Shown here piece after piece: positions 44,803 to 57,681 of a DNA stretch of 64,000 nt. Location: assembly GCF_051020975.1 (NCBI RefSeq), contig NW_027478160.1, positions 2,440,001 through 2,504,000 on the forward strand. The letters are read 5' to 3'. Made by a program: the position numbers and the translations under genes. The stretch is from Osmia lignaria lignaria (lineage: Eukaryota; Arthropoda; Insecta; Hymenoptera; Megachilidae). Below the pieces are notes generated by a model. The model did not search any database. It was not told the origin of the DNA and saw only the letters and a program-made list of their open reading frames with translations. Numbering within the stretch: position 1 is the first letter of the stretch; every line of letters starts with the position of its first letter.

Positions 44803-47378
44803 TCAGAAGCGTAGTTTTCGAGATATATCGAGATATTTAAAAGTTCCGAAGCCGCACCAACATAATAGAGATACAGAAACACCGTGGCCCCTTTCTTTGA
44901 GATAACTGTGTACTAGTGCGAGCCGCAAATGCCACTTCCAGCTTATCTGTGCAGAAGAAGAACAACAAGAGGAAGAAATATCTCGAAATATGTCCGTTAG
45001 GCCCCTTCCCTTGAGATAAACCTGCAAATATCTCGGAAACGAAGCGAGCTATGGCAAAATGTTAAGAGACCTTTTTTGTAGAGAATTACGTTTCCTACTT
45101 TTTATGTTCTATGATATTTTTTGATCAGATGCGTAGTTCTCGAGATATATCGAGATATTTAAAAGTTCCGAAGCCGCACCAACATAATAGAGATACAGAA
45201 ACACCGTGGCCCCTTTCTTTGAGATAACTCTGCACTAGTGCGAGCCGCAAATGCCACTTCCAGCTTAGCTGTGCAGAAGAGGAACAACAAGAAGAAGAAA
45301 TATCTCGAAATATGTCCGTCATGCCCCTTCCCTTGAGATAAATCTGCAAATATCTCGGAAACGAAGCGAGCTATGGCAAAATGTTAAGAGACCTTTTTTG
45401 TAGAGAATTAGGTTTCCCACTTTTTATGTTCTATGATATTTTTTGATCAGATGCGTAGTTCTCGAGATATATCAAGATATTTAAAAGTTCCGAAGCCGCA
45501 CCAACATAATAGAGATACAGAAACACCGTGGCCCCTTTCTTTGAGATAACGCTGCACTAGTGCGAGCCGCAAATGCCACTTCCAGCTTAGCTGTGCAGAA
45601 GAAGAACAACAAGAAGAAGAAATATCTCGAAATATGTCCGTCAGGCCCCTTCCCTTGAGATAAATCTGCAAATATCTCGGAAACGAAGCGAGCTATGGCA
45701 AAATGTTAAGAGACCTTTTTTGTAGAGAATTAAGTTTCCTACTTTTTATGTTCTATGATATTTTTTGATCAGATGCGTAGTTCTCGAGATATATCAAGAC
45801 ATTTAAAAGTTCCGAAGCCGCACAAACATAATAGAGATACAGAAACACCGTGGCCCCTTTCTTTGAGATAACTCTGCACCATTGCGAGCTGCAAATGCCA
45901 CTTCCAGCTTAGCTGTGCAGAAGAAGAACAACAAGAAGAAGAAATATCCCGAAATATGTCCGTCAGGCCCCTTCCCTTGAGATATATCTGCAAATATCTC
46001 GGAAACGAATCGAGCTATGGCAAAATGTTAAGAGACCTTTTTTGTAGAGAATTAAGTTTCCTACTTTTTATGTTCTATGATATTTTTTGATCAGATGCGT
46101 AGTTCTCGAGATATATCAAGATATTTAAAAGTTCCGAAGCCGCACCAACATAATAGAGATACAGAAACACCGTGGCCCCTTTCTTTGAGATAACTCTGCA
46201 CTAGTGCGAGCCGCAAATGCCACTTCCAGCTTAGCTGTGCAGAAGAAGAACAACAAGAAGAAGAAATATCTCGAAATATGTCCGTCAGGCCCCTTCCCTT
46301 GAGATAAATCTGCAAATATCTCAGAAACGAAGCGAGCTATGGCAAAATGTTAAGAGACCTTTCTTGTAGAGAATTAAGTTTCCTACTTTTTATGTAGTAT
46401 GATATTTTTTGATAAGATGCGTAGTTCTCGAGATATATCAAGATATTTAAAAGTTCCGAAGCCGCACCAACATAACAGAGATACAGAAACACCGTGGCCC
46501 CTTTCTTTGAGATAACTCTGCACTATTGCGCGCTGCAAATGCCACTTCCAGCTTAGCTGTGCAGAAGAAGAACAACATGAAGAAGAAATATCTCGAAATG
46601 TGTCCGTCAGGCCCCTTCCCTTGAGATAAATCTGCAAATATCTCGGAAACGAAGCGAGCTATGGCAAAATGTTAAGAGACCTTTTTTGTAGAGAATAATG
46701 TTTCCTACAATTTACGTTCTATGATATTTTTTGATCAGAAGCGTAGTTTTCGAGATATATCGAGATATTTAAAAGTTCCGAAGGCGCACCAACATAATAG
46801 AGATACAGAAACACCGTGGCCCCTTTCTTTGAGATAACTCTGCACTATTGGGAGCTGCAAATGCCACTTCCAGCTTAGCTGTGCAGAAGAAGAACAACAA
46901 GAAGAAGAAATATCTCGAAATATGTCCGTCAGGCCCCTTCCCTTGAGATAAATCTGCAAATATCTCGGAAACGAAGCGAGCTATGGCAAAATGTTAACAG
47001 ACCTTTTTTGTAGAGAATAATGTTTCCTACAATTTACGTTCTATGATATTTTTTGATCAGAAGCGTAGTTTTCGAGATATATCGAGTTATTTAAAAGTTC
47101 CGAAGGCGCACCAACATAATAGAGATACACAAACACCGTGGCCCCTTTCTTTGAGATAACTCTGCACTATTGCGACCTACAAATGCCACTTCCAGCTTAG
47201 CTGTGCAGAAGAAGAACAACAAGAAGAAGAAATATCTCGAAATATGTCCGTCAGGCCCCTTCCCTTGGGATATATCTGCAAATATCTCGGAAACCTAGCG
47301 AGCTATGGCAAAATGTTAAGAGACGTTTTTTGTAGAGAATTATGTTTCCTACAATTTATGTTGTATGATATTTTTTTA
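44803..47378. repeat. Displaced block, copy 2 (8 monomers)
   Basis: Monomers at 44803, 45125, 45447, 45769, 46091, 46413, 46735 and 47057. 44803 pairs with 39973, 45125 with 40617, 45447 with 40939 (both with GGTTTCCCAC just before the head), 45769 with 41583, 46413 with 42227, and 47057 with 42549. The partners of 40295 and 41261 are missing, and 46735 (TTGGGAGCTG) is extra. The offset to copy 1 begins at 4830 bp (15 monomers) and shrinks at each missing monomer. Confidence 0.75.
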
Positions 47379-50300
47379 TCAGAAGCGTAGTTTTCGAGAT
47401 ATATCGAGATATTTAAACGTTCCGAAGCCGCACCAACATAATAGAGATACAGAAACACCGTGGCCCCTTTCTTTGAGATAACTGTGTACTAGTGCGAGCC
47501 GCAAATGCCACTTCCAGCTTAGCTGTGCAGAAGAAGAACAACAAGAAGAAGAAATATCTCGAAATATGTCCGTTAGGCCCCTTCCCTTGAGATAAACCTG
47601 CAAATATCTCGGAAACTAAGCGAGCTATGGCAAAATGTTAAGAGACCTTTTTTGTAGAGAATTAAGTTTCCTACTTTTTATGTTCTATGATATTTTTTGA
47701 TCAGATGCGTAGTTCTCGAGATATATCAAGATATTTAAAAGTTCCGAAGCCGCACCAACATAATAGAGATACAGAAACACCGTGGCCCCTTTCTTTGAGA
47801 TAACTTTGCACTATTGCGAGCTGTAAATGCCACTTTCAGCTTAGCTGTGCAGAAGAAGAACAACAAGAAGAAGAAATATCTCGAAATATGTCCGTCATGC
47901 CCCTTCCCTTGAGATAAATCTGCAAATATCTCGGAAACGAAGCGAGCTATGGCAAAATGTTAAGAGACCTTTTTTGTAGAGAATTAAGTTTCCTACTTTT
48001 TATGTTCTATGATATTTTTTGATCAGATGCGTAGTTCTCGAGATATATCGAGATATTTAAAAGTTCCGAAGCCGCACCAACTTAATAGAGATACAGAAAC
48101 ACCGTGGCCCCTTTCTTTAAGATAACGCTGCACTAGTGCGAGCCGCAAATGCCACTTCCAGCTTAGCTGTGCAGAAGAAGAACAACAAGAAGAAGAAATA
48201 TCTCGAAATATGTCCGTCAGGCCCCTTCCCTTGAGATAAATCTGCAAATATCTCGGAAACGAAGCGAGCTATGGCAAAATGTTAGGAGACCTTTTTTGTA
48301 GAGAATTAAGTTTCCTACTTTTTATGTTCTATGATATTTTTTGATCAGATGCGTAGTTCTCGAGATATATCAAGATATTTAAAAGTTCCGAAGCCGCACC
48401 AACATAATAGAGATACAGAAACACCGTGGCCCCTTTCTTTGAGATAACTCTGCACTAGTGCGAGCCGCAAATGCCACTTCCAGCTTAGCTGTGCAGAAGA
48501 AGAACAACAAGAAGAAGAAATATCTCGAAATATGTCCGTCAGGCCCTTTCCCTTCAGATAAATCTGCAAATATCTCGGAAACGAAGCGAGCTATGGCAAA
48601 ATGCTAAGAGACCTTTTTTGTAGAGAATTATGTTTCCTACAATTTATGTTCTATGATATTTTTTGATCAGAAGCGTAGTTTTCGAGATATATCGAGATAT
48701 TTAAAAGTTCCGAAGCCGCACCAACATAATAGAGATACAGAAACACCGTGGCCCCTTTCTTTGAGATAACTCTGCACTAGTGCGAGCCGCAAATGCCACT
48801 TCCAGCTTAGCTGCGCAGAAGAAAAACAACAAGAAGAAGAAATATCTCGGAATATGTCCGTCAGGCCCCTTCCCTTGAGATAAATCTGCAAATATCTCGG
48901 AAACGAAGCGAGCTATGGCAAAATGTTAACAGACCTTTTTTGTAGAGAATTATGTTTCCTACTTTTTATGTTCTATGATATTTTTTGATCAGACGCGTAG
49001 TTCTCGAGATATATCAAGATATTTAAAAGTTCCGAAGCCGCACCAACATAATAGAGATACAGAAACACCGTGGCCCCTTTCTTTGAGATAACTCTGCACT
49101 AGTGCGAGCCGCAAATGCCACTTCCAGCTTAGCTGTGCAGAAGAAGAACAACAAGAAGAAGAAATATCTCGAAATATGTCCGTCATGCCCCTTCCCTTGA
49201 GATAAATCTGCAAATATCTCGGAAACGAAGCGAGCTATGGCAAAATGTTAAGAGACCTTTTTTGTAGAGAATTAAGTTTCCTACTTTTTATGTTCTATGA
49301 TATTTTTTGATCAGATGCGTAGTTCTCGAGATATATCAAGATATTTAAAAGTTCCGAAGCCGCACCAACAGAATAGAGATACAGAAACACAGTGGCTCCT
49401 TTCTTTGAGATAACTCTGCACTATTGCGAGCTGGAAATGCCACTTCCAGTTTAGCTGTGCAGAAGAAGAACAACAAGAAGAAGAAATATCTCGAAATATG
49501 TCCGTTAGGCCCCTTCCCTTGAGATAAACCTGCAAATATCTCGGAAACGAAGCGAGCTATGGCAAAATGTTAAGAGACCTTTTTTGTAGAGAATTAAGTT
49601 TCCTACTTTTTATGTTCTATGATATTTTTTGATCAGATGCGTAGTTCTCGAGATATATCAAGATATTTAAAAGTTCCCAAGCCGCACCAACATAATAGAG
49701 ATACAGAAACACCGTGGCCCCTTTCTTTGAGATAACTCTGCACTATTACGAGCTGCAAATGCCACTTCCAGCTTAGCTGTGCAGAAGAAGAACAACAAGA
49801 AGAAGAAATATCTCGAAATATGTCCGTCAGGCCCTTTCCCTTCAGATAAATCTGCAAATATCTCGGAAACGAAGCGAGCTATGGCAAAATGCTAAGAGAC
49901 CTTTTTTGTAGAGAATTATGTTTCCTACAATTTACGTTCTATGATATTTTTTGATCAGAAGCGTAGTTTTCGAGATATATCGAGATATTTAAAAGTTCCG
50001 AAGCCGCACCAACATAATAGAGATACAGAAACACCGTGGCCCCTTTCTTTGAGATAACTCTGCACTATTGCGACCTACAAATGCCACTTCCAGCTTAGCT
50101 GTGCAGAAGAAGAACAACAAGAAGAAGAAATATCTCGAAATATGTCCGTCAGGCCCCTTCCCTTGGGATATATCTGCAAATATCTCGGAAACGAAGCGAG
50201 CTATGGCAAAATGTTAAGAGACCTTTTTTGTAGAGAATTAAGTTTCCTACTTTTTACGTTCTATGATATTTTTTGATCAGATGCGTAGTTCTCGAGATAT

Positions 50301-53300
50301 ATCAAGATATTTAAAAGTTCCGAAGCCGCACCAACATAATAGAGATACAGAAACACCGTGGCCCCTTTCTTTGAGATAACTCTGCACTAGTGCGAGCCGC
50401 AAATGCCACTTCCAGCTTAGCTGTGCAGAAGAAGAACAACAAGAAGAAGAAATATCTCGAAATATGTCCGTCAGGCCCCTTCCCTTGAAATAAATCTCCA
50501 AATATCTCGGAAACGAAGCGAGCTATGGCAAAATGCTAAGAGACCTTTTTTGTAGAGAATTATGTTTCCTACTTTTTATGTTCTATGATATTTTTTGATC
50601 AGACGCGTAGTTCTCGAGATATATCAAGATATTTAAAAGTTCCGAAGCCGCACCAACATAATAGAGATACAGAAACACCGTGGCCCCTTTCTTTGAGATA
50701 ACTCTGCACTAGTGCGAGCTGCAAATGCCACTTCCAGCTTAGCTGTGCAGAAGAAGAACAACAAGAAGAAGAAATATCTCGAAATATGTCCGTCAGGCCC
50801 CTTCCCTTGAGATAAATCTGCAAATATCTCGGAAACGAAGCGAGCTATGGCAAAATGTTAAGAGACCTTTTTTGTAGAGAATTATGTTTCCTACAATTTA
50901 TGTTCTATGATATTTTTTGATCAGATGCGTTGTTCTCGAGATATATCAAGATATTTAAAAGTTCCGAAGCCGCACCAACAGAATAGAGATACAGAAACAC
51001 CGTGGCTCCTTTCTTTGAGATAACTCTGCACTATTGCGAGCTGGAAATGCGACTTCCAGTTTAGCTGTGCAGAAGAAGAACAACAAGAAGAAGAAATATC
51101 TCGAAATATGTCCGTCAGGCCCCTTCCCTTGAGATAAATCTGCAAATATCTCGGAAACGAAGCGAGCTATTGCAAAATGTTAAGAGACCTTTTTTGTAGA
51201 GAATTATGTTTCCTACTTTTTATGTTCTATGATATTTTTTGATCAGACGCGTAGTTCTCGAGATATATCAAGATATTTAAAAGTTCCGAAGCCGCACCAA
51301 CATAATAGAGATACAGAAACACCGTGGCCCCTTTCTTTGAGATATCTCTGCACTATTGCGAGCTGCAAATGCCACTTCCAGCTTAGCTGTGCAGAAGAAG
51401 TACAACAAGAAGAAGAAATATCTCGAAATATGTCCGTCAGGCCCCTTCCCTTGAGATATATCTGCAAATATCTCGGAAACGAAGCGAGCTATGGCAAAAT
51501 GTTAAGAGACCTTTTTTGTAGAGAATTACGTTTCCTACAATTTATGTTCTATGATATTTTTTGATCAGAAGCGTAGTTTTCGAGATATATCGAGATATTT
51601 AAAAGTTCCGAAGCCGCACCAACATAATAGAGATACAGAAACACAGTGGCCCCTTTCTTTGAGATAACTCTGCACTATTGCGAGCTGCAAATGCCACTTC
51701 CAGCTTAGCTGTGCAGAAGAAGAACAACAAGAAGAAGAAATATCTCGAAATATGTCCGTCAGGCCCTTTCCCTTCAGATAAATCTGCAAATATCTCGGAA
51801 ACGAAGCGAGCTATGGCAAAATGCTAAGAGACCTTTTTTGTAGGGAATTATGTTTCCTACAATTTATGTTCTATGATATTTTTTGATCAGAAGCGTAGTT
51901 TTCAAGATATATCGAGATATTTAAAAGTTCCGAAGCCGCACCAACATAATAGAGATACAGAAACACCGTGGCCTCTTTCTTTGAGATAACTCTGCACTAG
52001 TGCGAGCCGCAAATGCCACTTCCAGCTTAGCTGTGCAGAAGAAGAACAACAAGAAGAAGAAATATCTCGAAATATGTCCGTCATGCCCCTTCCCTTGAGA
52101 TAAATCTGCAAATATCTCGGAAACGAAGCGAGCTATGGCAAAATGTTAAGAGACCTTTTTTGTAGAGAATTAAGTTTCCTACTTTTTATGTTCTATGATA
52201 TTTTTTGATCAGATGCGTAGTTCTCAAGATATATCAAGATATTTAAAAGTTCCGAAGCCGCACCAACAGAATAGAGATACAGAAACACCGTGGCTCCTTT
52301 CTTTGAGATAACTCTGCACTATTGCGAGCTGGAAATGCCACTTCCAGTTTAGCTGTGCAGAAGAAGAACAACAAGAAGAAGAAATATCTCGAAATATGTC
52401 CGTTAGGCCCCTTCCCTTGAGATAAACCTGCAAATATCTCGGAAACGAAGCGAGCTATGGCAAAATGTTAAGAGACCTTTTTTGTAGAGAATTAAGTTTC
52501 CTACTTTTTATGTTCTATGATATTTTTTGATCAGATGCGTAGTTCTCGAGATATATCAAGATATTTAAAAGTTCCGAAGCCGCACCAACATAATAGAGAT
52601 ACAGAAACACCGTGGCCCCTTTCTTTGAGATAACTCTGCACTAGTGCGAGCCGCAAATGCCACTTCCAGCTTAGCTGTGCAGAAGAAGAACAACAAGAAG
52701 AAGAAATACCTCGAAATATGTCCGTCAGGCCCCTTGCCTTGAGATAAATCTGCAAATATCTCGGAAACGAAGCGTGCTATGGCAAAATGTTAAGAGACCT
52801 TTTTTGTAGAGAATTATGTTTCCTACTTTTTATGTTCTATGATATTTTTTGATCAGACGCGTAGTTCTCGAGATATATCAAGATATTTAAAAGTTCCGAA
52901 GCCGCACAACATAATAGAGATACAGAAACACCGTGGCCCCTTTCTTTGAGATATCTCTGCACTATTGCGAGCTGCGAATGCCACTTCCAGCTTAGCTGTG
53001 CAGAAGAAGAACAACAAGAATAAGAAATATCTCGATATATGTCCGTCAGGCCCCTTCCCTTGAGATAAATCTGCAAATATCTGGGAAACGAAGAGAGCTA
53101 TGGCAAAATGTTAAGAGACCTTTTTTGTAGAGAATTATGTTTCCTACTTTTTATGTTCTATGATATTTTTTGATCAGACGCGTAGTTCTCGAGATATATC
53201 AAGATATTTAAAAGTTCCGAAGCCGCACCAACATAATAGAGATACAGAAACACCGTGGCCCCTTTCTTTGAGATATCTCTGCACTATTGCGAGCTGCAAA

Positions 53301-53495
53301 TGCCACTTCCAGCTTAGCTGTGCAGAAGAAGAACAACAAGAAGAAGAAATATCTCGAAATATGTCCGTCAGGCCCCTTCCCTTGAGATAAATCTGCAAAT
53401 ATCTCGGAAACGAAGCGAGCTATGGCAAAATGTTAAGGGACCTTTTTTGTAGAGAATTAAGTTTCCTACTTTTTATGTTCTATGATATTTTTTGA
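47379..53495. repeat. Mosaic region of nineteen monomers
   Basis: Nineteen monomers from 47379 to 53174. Recurring types are GTCATGCCCC (48989, 51887), ACAGAATAGAG with GGCTCC (49311, 50921, 52209), CCCTTTCCCTTCAG (48345, 49633, 51565) and GAGATATCTCTGC (51243, 52853, 53174). The 48989-49311 pair recurs at 51887-52209, 2898 bp later. The 49955 copy is another GCGACCTAC monomer. No single unit length fits the region. A 1-bp deletion lies in the 52853 monomer. Confidence 0.7.
52906..52908. other. 1-bp deletion (GCACAACAT) in a multiply damaged monomer
   Basis: GCCGCACAACAT lacks one C of the usual GCACCAAC. The same monomer also has GAATAAGAAAT, CTCGATATATG and ATCTGGGAAACG, making it one of the more diverged copies. 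The monomer is 321 bp. Confidence 0.85.
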
Positions 53496-54783
53496 TCAGA
53501 TGCGTAGTTCTCGAGATATATCAAGATATTTAAAAGTTCCGAAGCCGCACCAACATAATAGAGATACAGAAACACCGTGGCCCCCTTCTTTCAGATAACG
53601 CTGCACTAGTGCGAGCCGCAAATGCCACTTCCAGCTTAGCTGTGCAGAAGAAGAACAACAAGAAGAAGAAATATCTCGAAATATGTCCGTCAGGCCCCTT
53701 CCCTTGAGATAAATCTGCAAATATCTCGGAAACGAAGCGAGCTATGGCAAAATGCTAAGAGACCTTTTTTGTAGAGAATTATGTTTCCTACAATTTATGT
53801 TCTATGATATTTTTTGATCAGAAGCGTAGTTTTCGAGATATATCGAGATATTTAAAAGTTCCGAAGCCGCACCAACATAATAGAGATACAGAAACACCGT
53901 GGCCCCTTTCTTTGAGATAACTCTGCACTAGTGCGAGCCGCAAATGCCACTTCCAGCTTAGCTGTGCAGAAGAAGAACAACAAGAAGAAGAAATATCTCG
54001 AAATATGTCCGTCAGGCCCCTTCCCTTCAGATAAATCTGCAAATATCTCGGAAACGAAGCGAGCTATGGCAAAATGCTAGGAGACCTTTTTTGTAGAGAA
54101 TTATGTTTCCTACAATTTATGTTCTATGATATTTTTTGATCAGAAGCGTAGTTCTCGAGATATATCGAGATATTTAAAAGTTCCGAAGCCGCACCAACAT
54201 AATAGAGATACAGAAACACCGTGGCCCCCTTCTTTGAGATAACGCTGCACTAGTGCGAGCCGCAAATGCCACTTCCAGCTTAGCTGTGCAGAAGAAGAAC
54301 AACAAGAAGAAGAAATATCTCGAAATATGTCCGTCAGGCCCCTTCCCTTGAGATAAATCTGCAAATATCTCGGAAACGAAGCGAGCTATGGCAAAATGCT
54401 AAGAGACCTTTTTTGTAGAGAATTATGTTTCCTACAATTTATGTTCTATGATATTTTTTGATCAGAAGCGTAGTTTTCGAGATATATCGAGATATTTAAA
54501 AGTTCCGAAGCCGCACCAACATAATAGAGATACAGAAACACCGTGGCCCCTTTCTTTGAGATAACTCTGCACTAGTGCGAGCCGCAAATGCCACTTCCAG
54601 CTTAGCTGTGCAGAAGAAGAACAACAAGAAGAAGAAATATCTCGAAATATGTCCGTCAGGCCCCTTCCCTTGAGATAAATCTGCAAATATCTCGGAAACG
54701 AAGCGAGCTATGGCAAAATGTTAACAGATCTTTTTTGTAGAGAATTAAGTTTCCTACTTTTTATGTTCTATGATATTTTTTGA
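53496..54783. repeat. Local dimer repeat, two copies (2 x 644 bp)
   Basis: Monomers alternate between GGCCCCCTTC with AACGCTGCAC (53496, 54140) and the plain AGTGCGAGCCG type with a type A head (53818, 54462). The 54140 head is mixed (CAGAAGCG, then TTCTCGAG, then ATCGAGATATTT), so it is itself a recombinant. Confidence 0.7.
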
Positions 54784-55427
54784 TCAGATGCGTAGTTCTC
54801 GAGATATATCAAGATATTTAAAAGTTCCGAAGCCGCACCAACATAATAGAGATACAGAAACACCGTGGCCCCTTTCTTTGAGATAACTCTGCACTAGTGC
54901 GAGCCGCAAATGCCACTTCCAGCTTAGCTGTGCAGAAGAAGAACAACAAGAAGAAGAAATATCTCGAAATATGTCCGTCAGGCCCCTTCCCTTGAGATAA
55001 ATCTGCAAATATCTCGGAAACGAAGCGAGCTATGGCAAAATGTTAAGAGACCTTTTTTGTAGAGAATTAAGTTTCCTACTTTTTATGTTCTATAATATTT
55101 TTTGATCAGAAGCGTAGTTTTCGAGATATATCGAGATATTTAAAAGTTCCGAAGCCGCACCAACATAATAGAAATACAGAAACACCGTGGCCCCTTTCTT
55201 TGAAATAACTCTACACTATTGCGACCTGCAAATACCAGTTCCAGCTTAGCTGTGCAGAAGAGGAACAACAAGAAGAAGAAATATCTCGGAATATGTCCGT
55301 CAGGCCCCTTCCCTTGAGCTAAATCTGCAAATATCTCGGAAACGAAGCGAGCTATGGCAAAATGTTGAGAGACCTTTTTTGTAGAGAATTAAGTTTCCTA
55401 CTTTTTATGTTCTATGATATTTTTTGA
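54784..55427. repeat. Two linking monomers
   Basis: The 54784 copy is a plain type B head with AGTGCGAGCCG. The 55106 copy is divergent: TATAATATT head, GAAATACAG, TTGAAATAAC, CTACACTATTGCGACCTG, AATACCAGTTCC, GAGGAAC and GAGCTAAAT. Close relatives are at 58648 and 61224. Confidence 0.7.
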
Positions 55428-57681
55428 TCAGATGCGTAGTTCTCGAGATATATCAAGATATTTAAAAGTTCCGAAGCCGCACCAACATAATAGAGATACA
55501 GGAACACCGTGGCCCCTTTCTTTGAGATAACTTTGCACTATTGCGAGCTGTAAATGCCACTTCCAGCTTAGCTGTGCAGAAGAAGTACAACAAGAAGAAG
55601 AAATATCTCGAAATATGTCCGTCAGGCCCCTTCCCTTGAGATATATCTGCAAATATCTCGGAAACGAAGCGAGCTATGGCAAAATGTTAAGAGACCTTTT
55701 TTGTAGAGAATTAAGTTTCCTACTTTTTATGTTCTATGATATTTTTTGATCAGATGCGTAGTTCTCGAGATATATCAAGATATTTAAAAGTTCCGAAGCC
55801 GCACCAACATAATAGAGATACAGAAACACCGTGGCCCCCTTCTTTGAGATAACGCTGCACTAGTGCGAGCCGCAAATGCCACTTCCAGCTTAGCTGTGCA
55901 GAAGAAGAACAACAAGAAGAAGAAATATCTCGAAATATGTCCGTCAGGCCCCTTCCCTTGAGATAAATCTGCAAATATCTCGGAAACGAAGCGAGCTATG
56001 GCAAAATGTTAAGAGACCTTTTTTGTAGAGAATTAAGTTTCCTACTTTTTATGTTCTACGATATTTTTTGATCAGATGCGTAGTTCTCGAGATATATCAA
56101 GATATTTAAAAGTTCCGAAGCCGCACCAACATAATAGAGATACAGAAACACCGTGGCTCCTTTCTTTGAGATAACTCTGCACTATTGCGAGCTGGAAATG
56201 CCACTTCCAGTTTAGCTGTGCAGAAGAAGAACAACAAGAAGAAGAAATATCTCGAAATATGTCCGTCAGGCCCCTTCCCTTGAGATAAATCTGCAAATAT
56301 CTCGGAAACGAAGCGAGCTATGGCAAAATGTTAAGAGACCTTTTTTGTAGAGAATTAAGTTTCCTACTTTTTATGTTCTATAATATTTTTTGATCAGAAG
56401 CGTAGTTTTCGAGATATATCGAGATATTTAAAAGTTCCGAAGCCGCACCAACATAATAGAAATACAGAAACAACGTGGCCCCTTTCTTTGAGATAACTGT
56501 GCACTAGTGCGAGCCGCAAATGCCACTTCCAGCTTAGCTGTGCAGAAGAAGAACAACAAGAAGAAGAAATATCTCGAAATATGTCCGTCAGGCCCCTTCC
56601 CTTGAGCTAAATCTGCAAATATCTCGGAAACGATGCCAGCTATGGGAAAATGTTAAGAGACCTTTATTGTAGAGAATTAAGTTTCCTACTTTTTATGTTC
56701 TATGATATTTTTTGATCAGATGCGTAGTTCTCGAAGTATATCAAGATATTTAAAAGTTCCGAAGCCGCACCAACATAATAGAGATACAGAAACACCGTGG
56801 CCCCCTTCTTTGAGATAACGCTGCACTAGTGCGAGCCGCAAATGCCACTTCCAGCTTAGCTGTGCAGAAGAAGAACAACAAGAAGAAGAAATATCTCGAA
56901 ATATGTCCGTCAGGCCCCTTCCCTTGAGATAAATCTGCAAATATCTCGGAAACGAAGCGAGCTATGGCAAAATGCTAAGAGACCTTTTTTGTAGAGAATT
57001 ATGTTTCCTACAATTTATGTTCTATGATATTTTTTGATCAGAAGCGTAGTTTTCGAGATATATCGAGATATTTAAAAGTTCCGAAGCCGCACCAACATAA
57101 TAGAGATACAGAAACACCGTGGCCCCTTTCTTTGAGATAACTCTGCACTAGTGGGAGCCGCAAATGCCACTTCCAGCTTAGCTGTGCAGAAGAAGAGCAA
57201 CAAGAAGAAGAAATATCTCGAAATATGTCCGTCAGGCCCCTTCCCTTGAGATAAATCTGCAAATATCTCGGAAACGAAGCGAGCTATGGCAAAATGTTAA
57301 CAGACCTTTTTTGTAGAGAATTAAGTTTCCTACTTTTTATGTTCTATGATATTTTTTGATCAGATGCGTAGTTCTCGAGATATATCAAGATATTTAAAAG
57401 TTCCGAAGCCGCACCAACATAATAGAGATACAGAAACACCGTGGCCCCTTTCTTTGAGATAACTCTGCACTAGTGCGAGCCGCAAATGCCACTTCCAGCT
57501 TAGCTGTGCAGAAGAAGAACAACAAGAAGAAGAAATATCTCGAAATATGTCCGTCAGGCCCCTTCCCTTGAGATAAATCTGCAAATATCTCGGAAACGAA
57601 GCGAGCTATGGCAAAATGTTGAGAGACCTTTTTTGTAGAGAATTAAGTTTCCTACTTTTTATGTTCTATGATATTTTTTGA
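55428..57681. repeat. Right-hand 7-monomer unit, copy 1 (2254 bp)
   Basis: Order: 55428 (AACTTTGCAC, GAAGTACAAC), 55750 (GGCCCCCTTC), 56072 (CTACGATATT head, GGCTCC, GCTGGAAATG), 56394 (TATAATATT head, GAAATACAG, GAGCTAAAT, GATGCCAGC), 56716 (TCGAAGTATATC), 57038 (GTGGGAGCCG, AGAGCAAC) and 57360. The first four have partners 2254 bp later; the fifth shares only its head. Confidence 0.75.

Noticed and set aside
51229..51564. Plus-strand frame of 111 codons starting at ATG (similar ones at 30328-30558 and 53160-53390)
   Set aside because: The ATG frame exists in most monomers but stops after about 40 codons at the TAA of GAGATAACTC. In these few copies GAGATATCTC or GAGAAAGCTC happens to remove that stop. 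There is no further support for coding.
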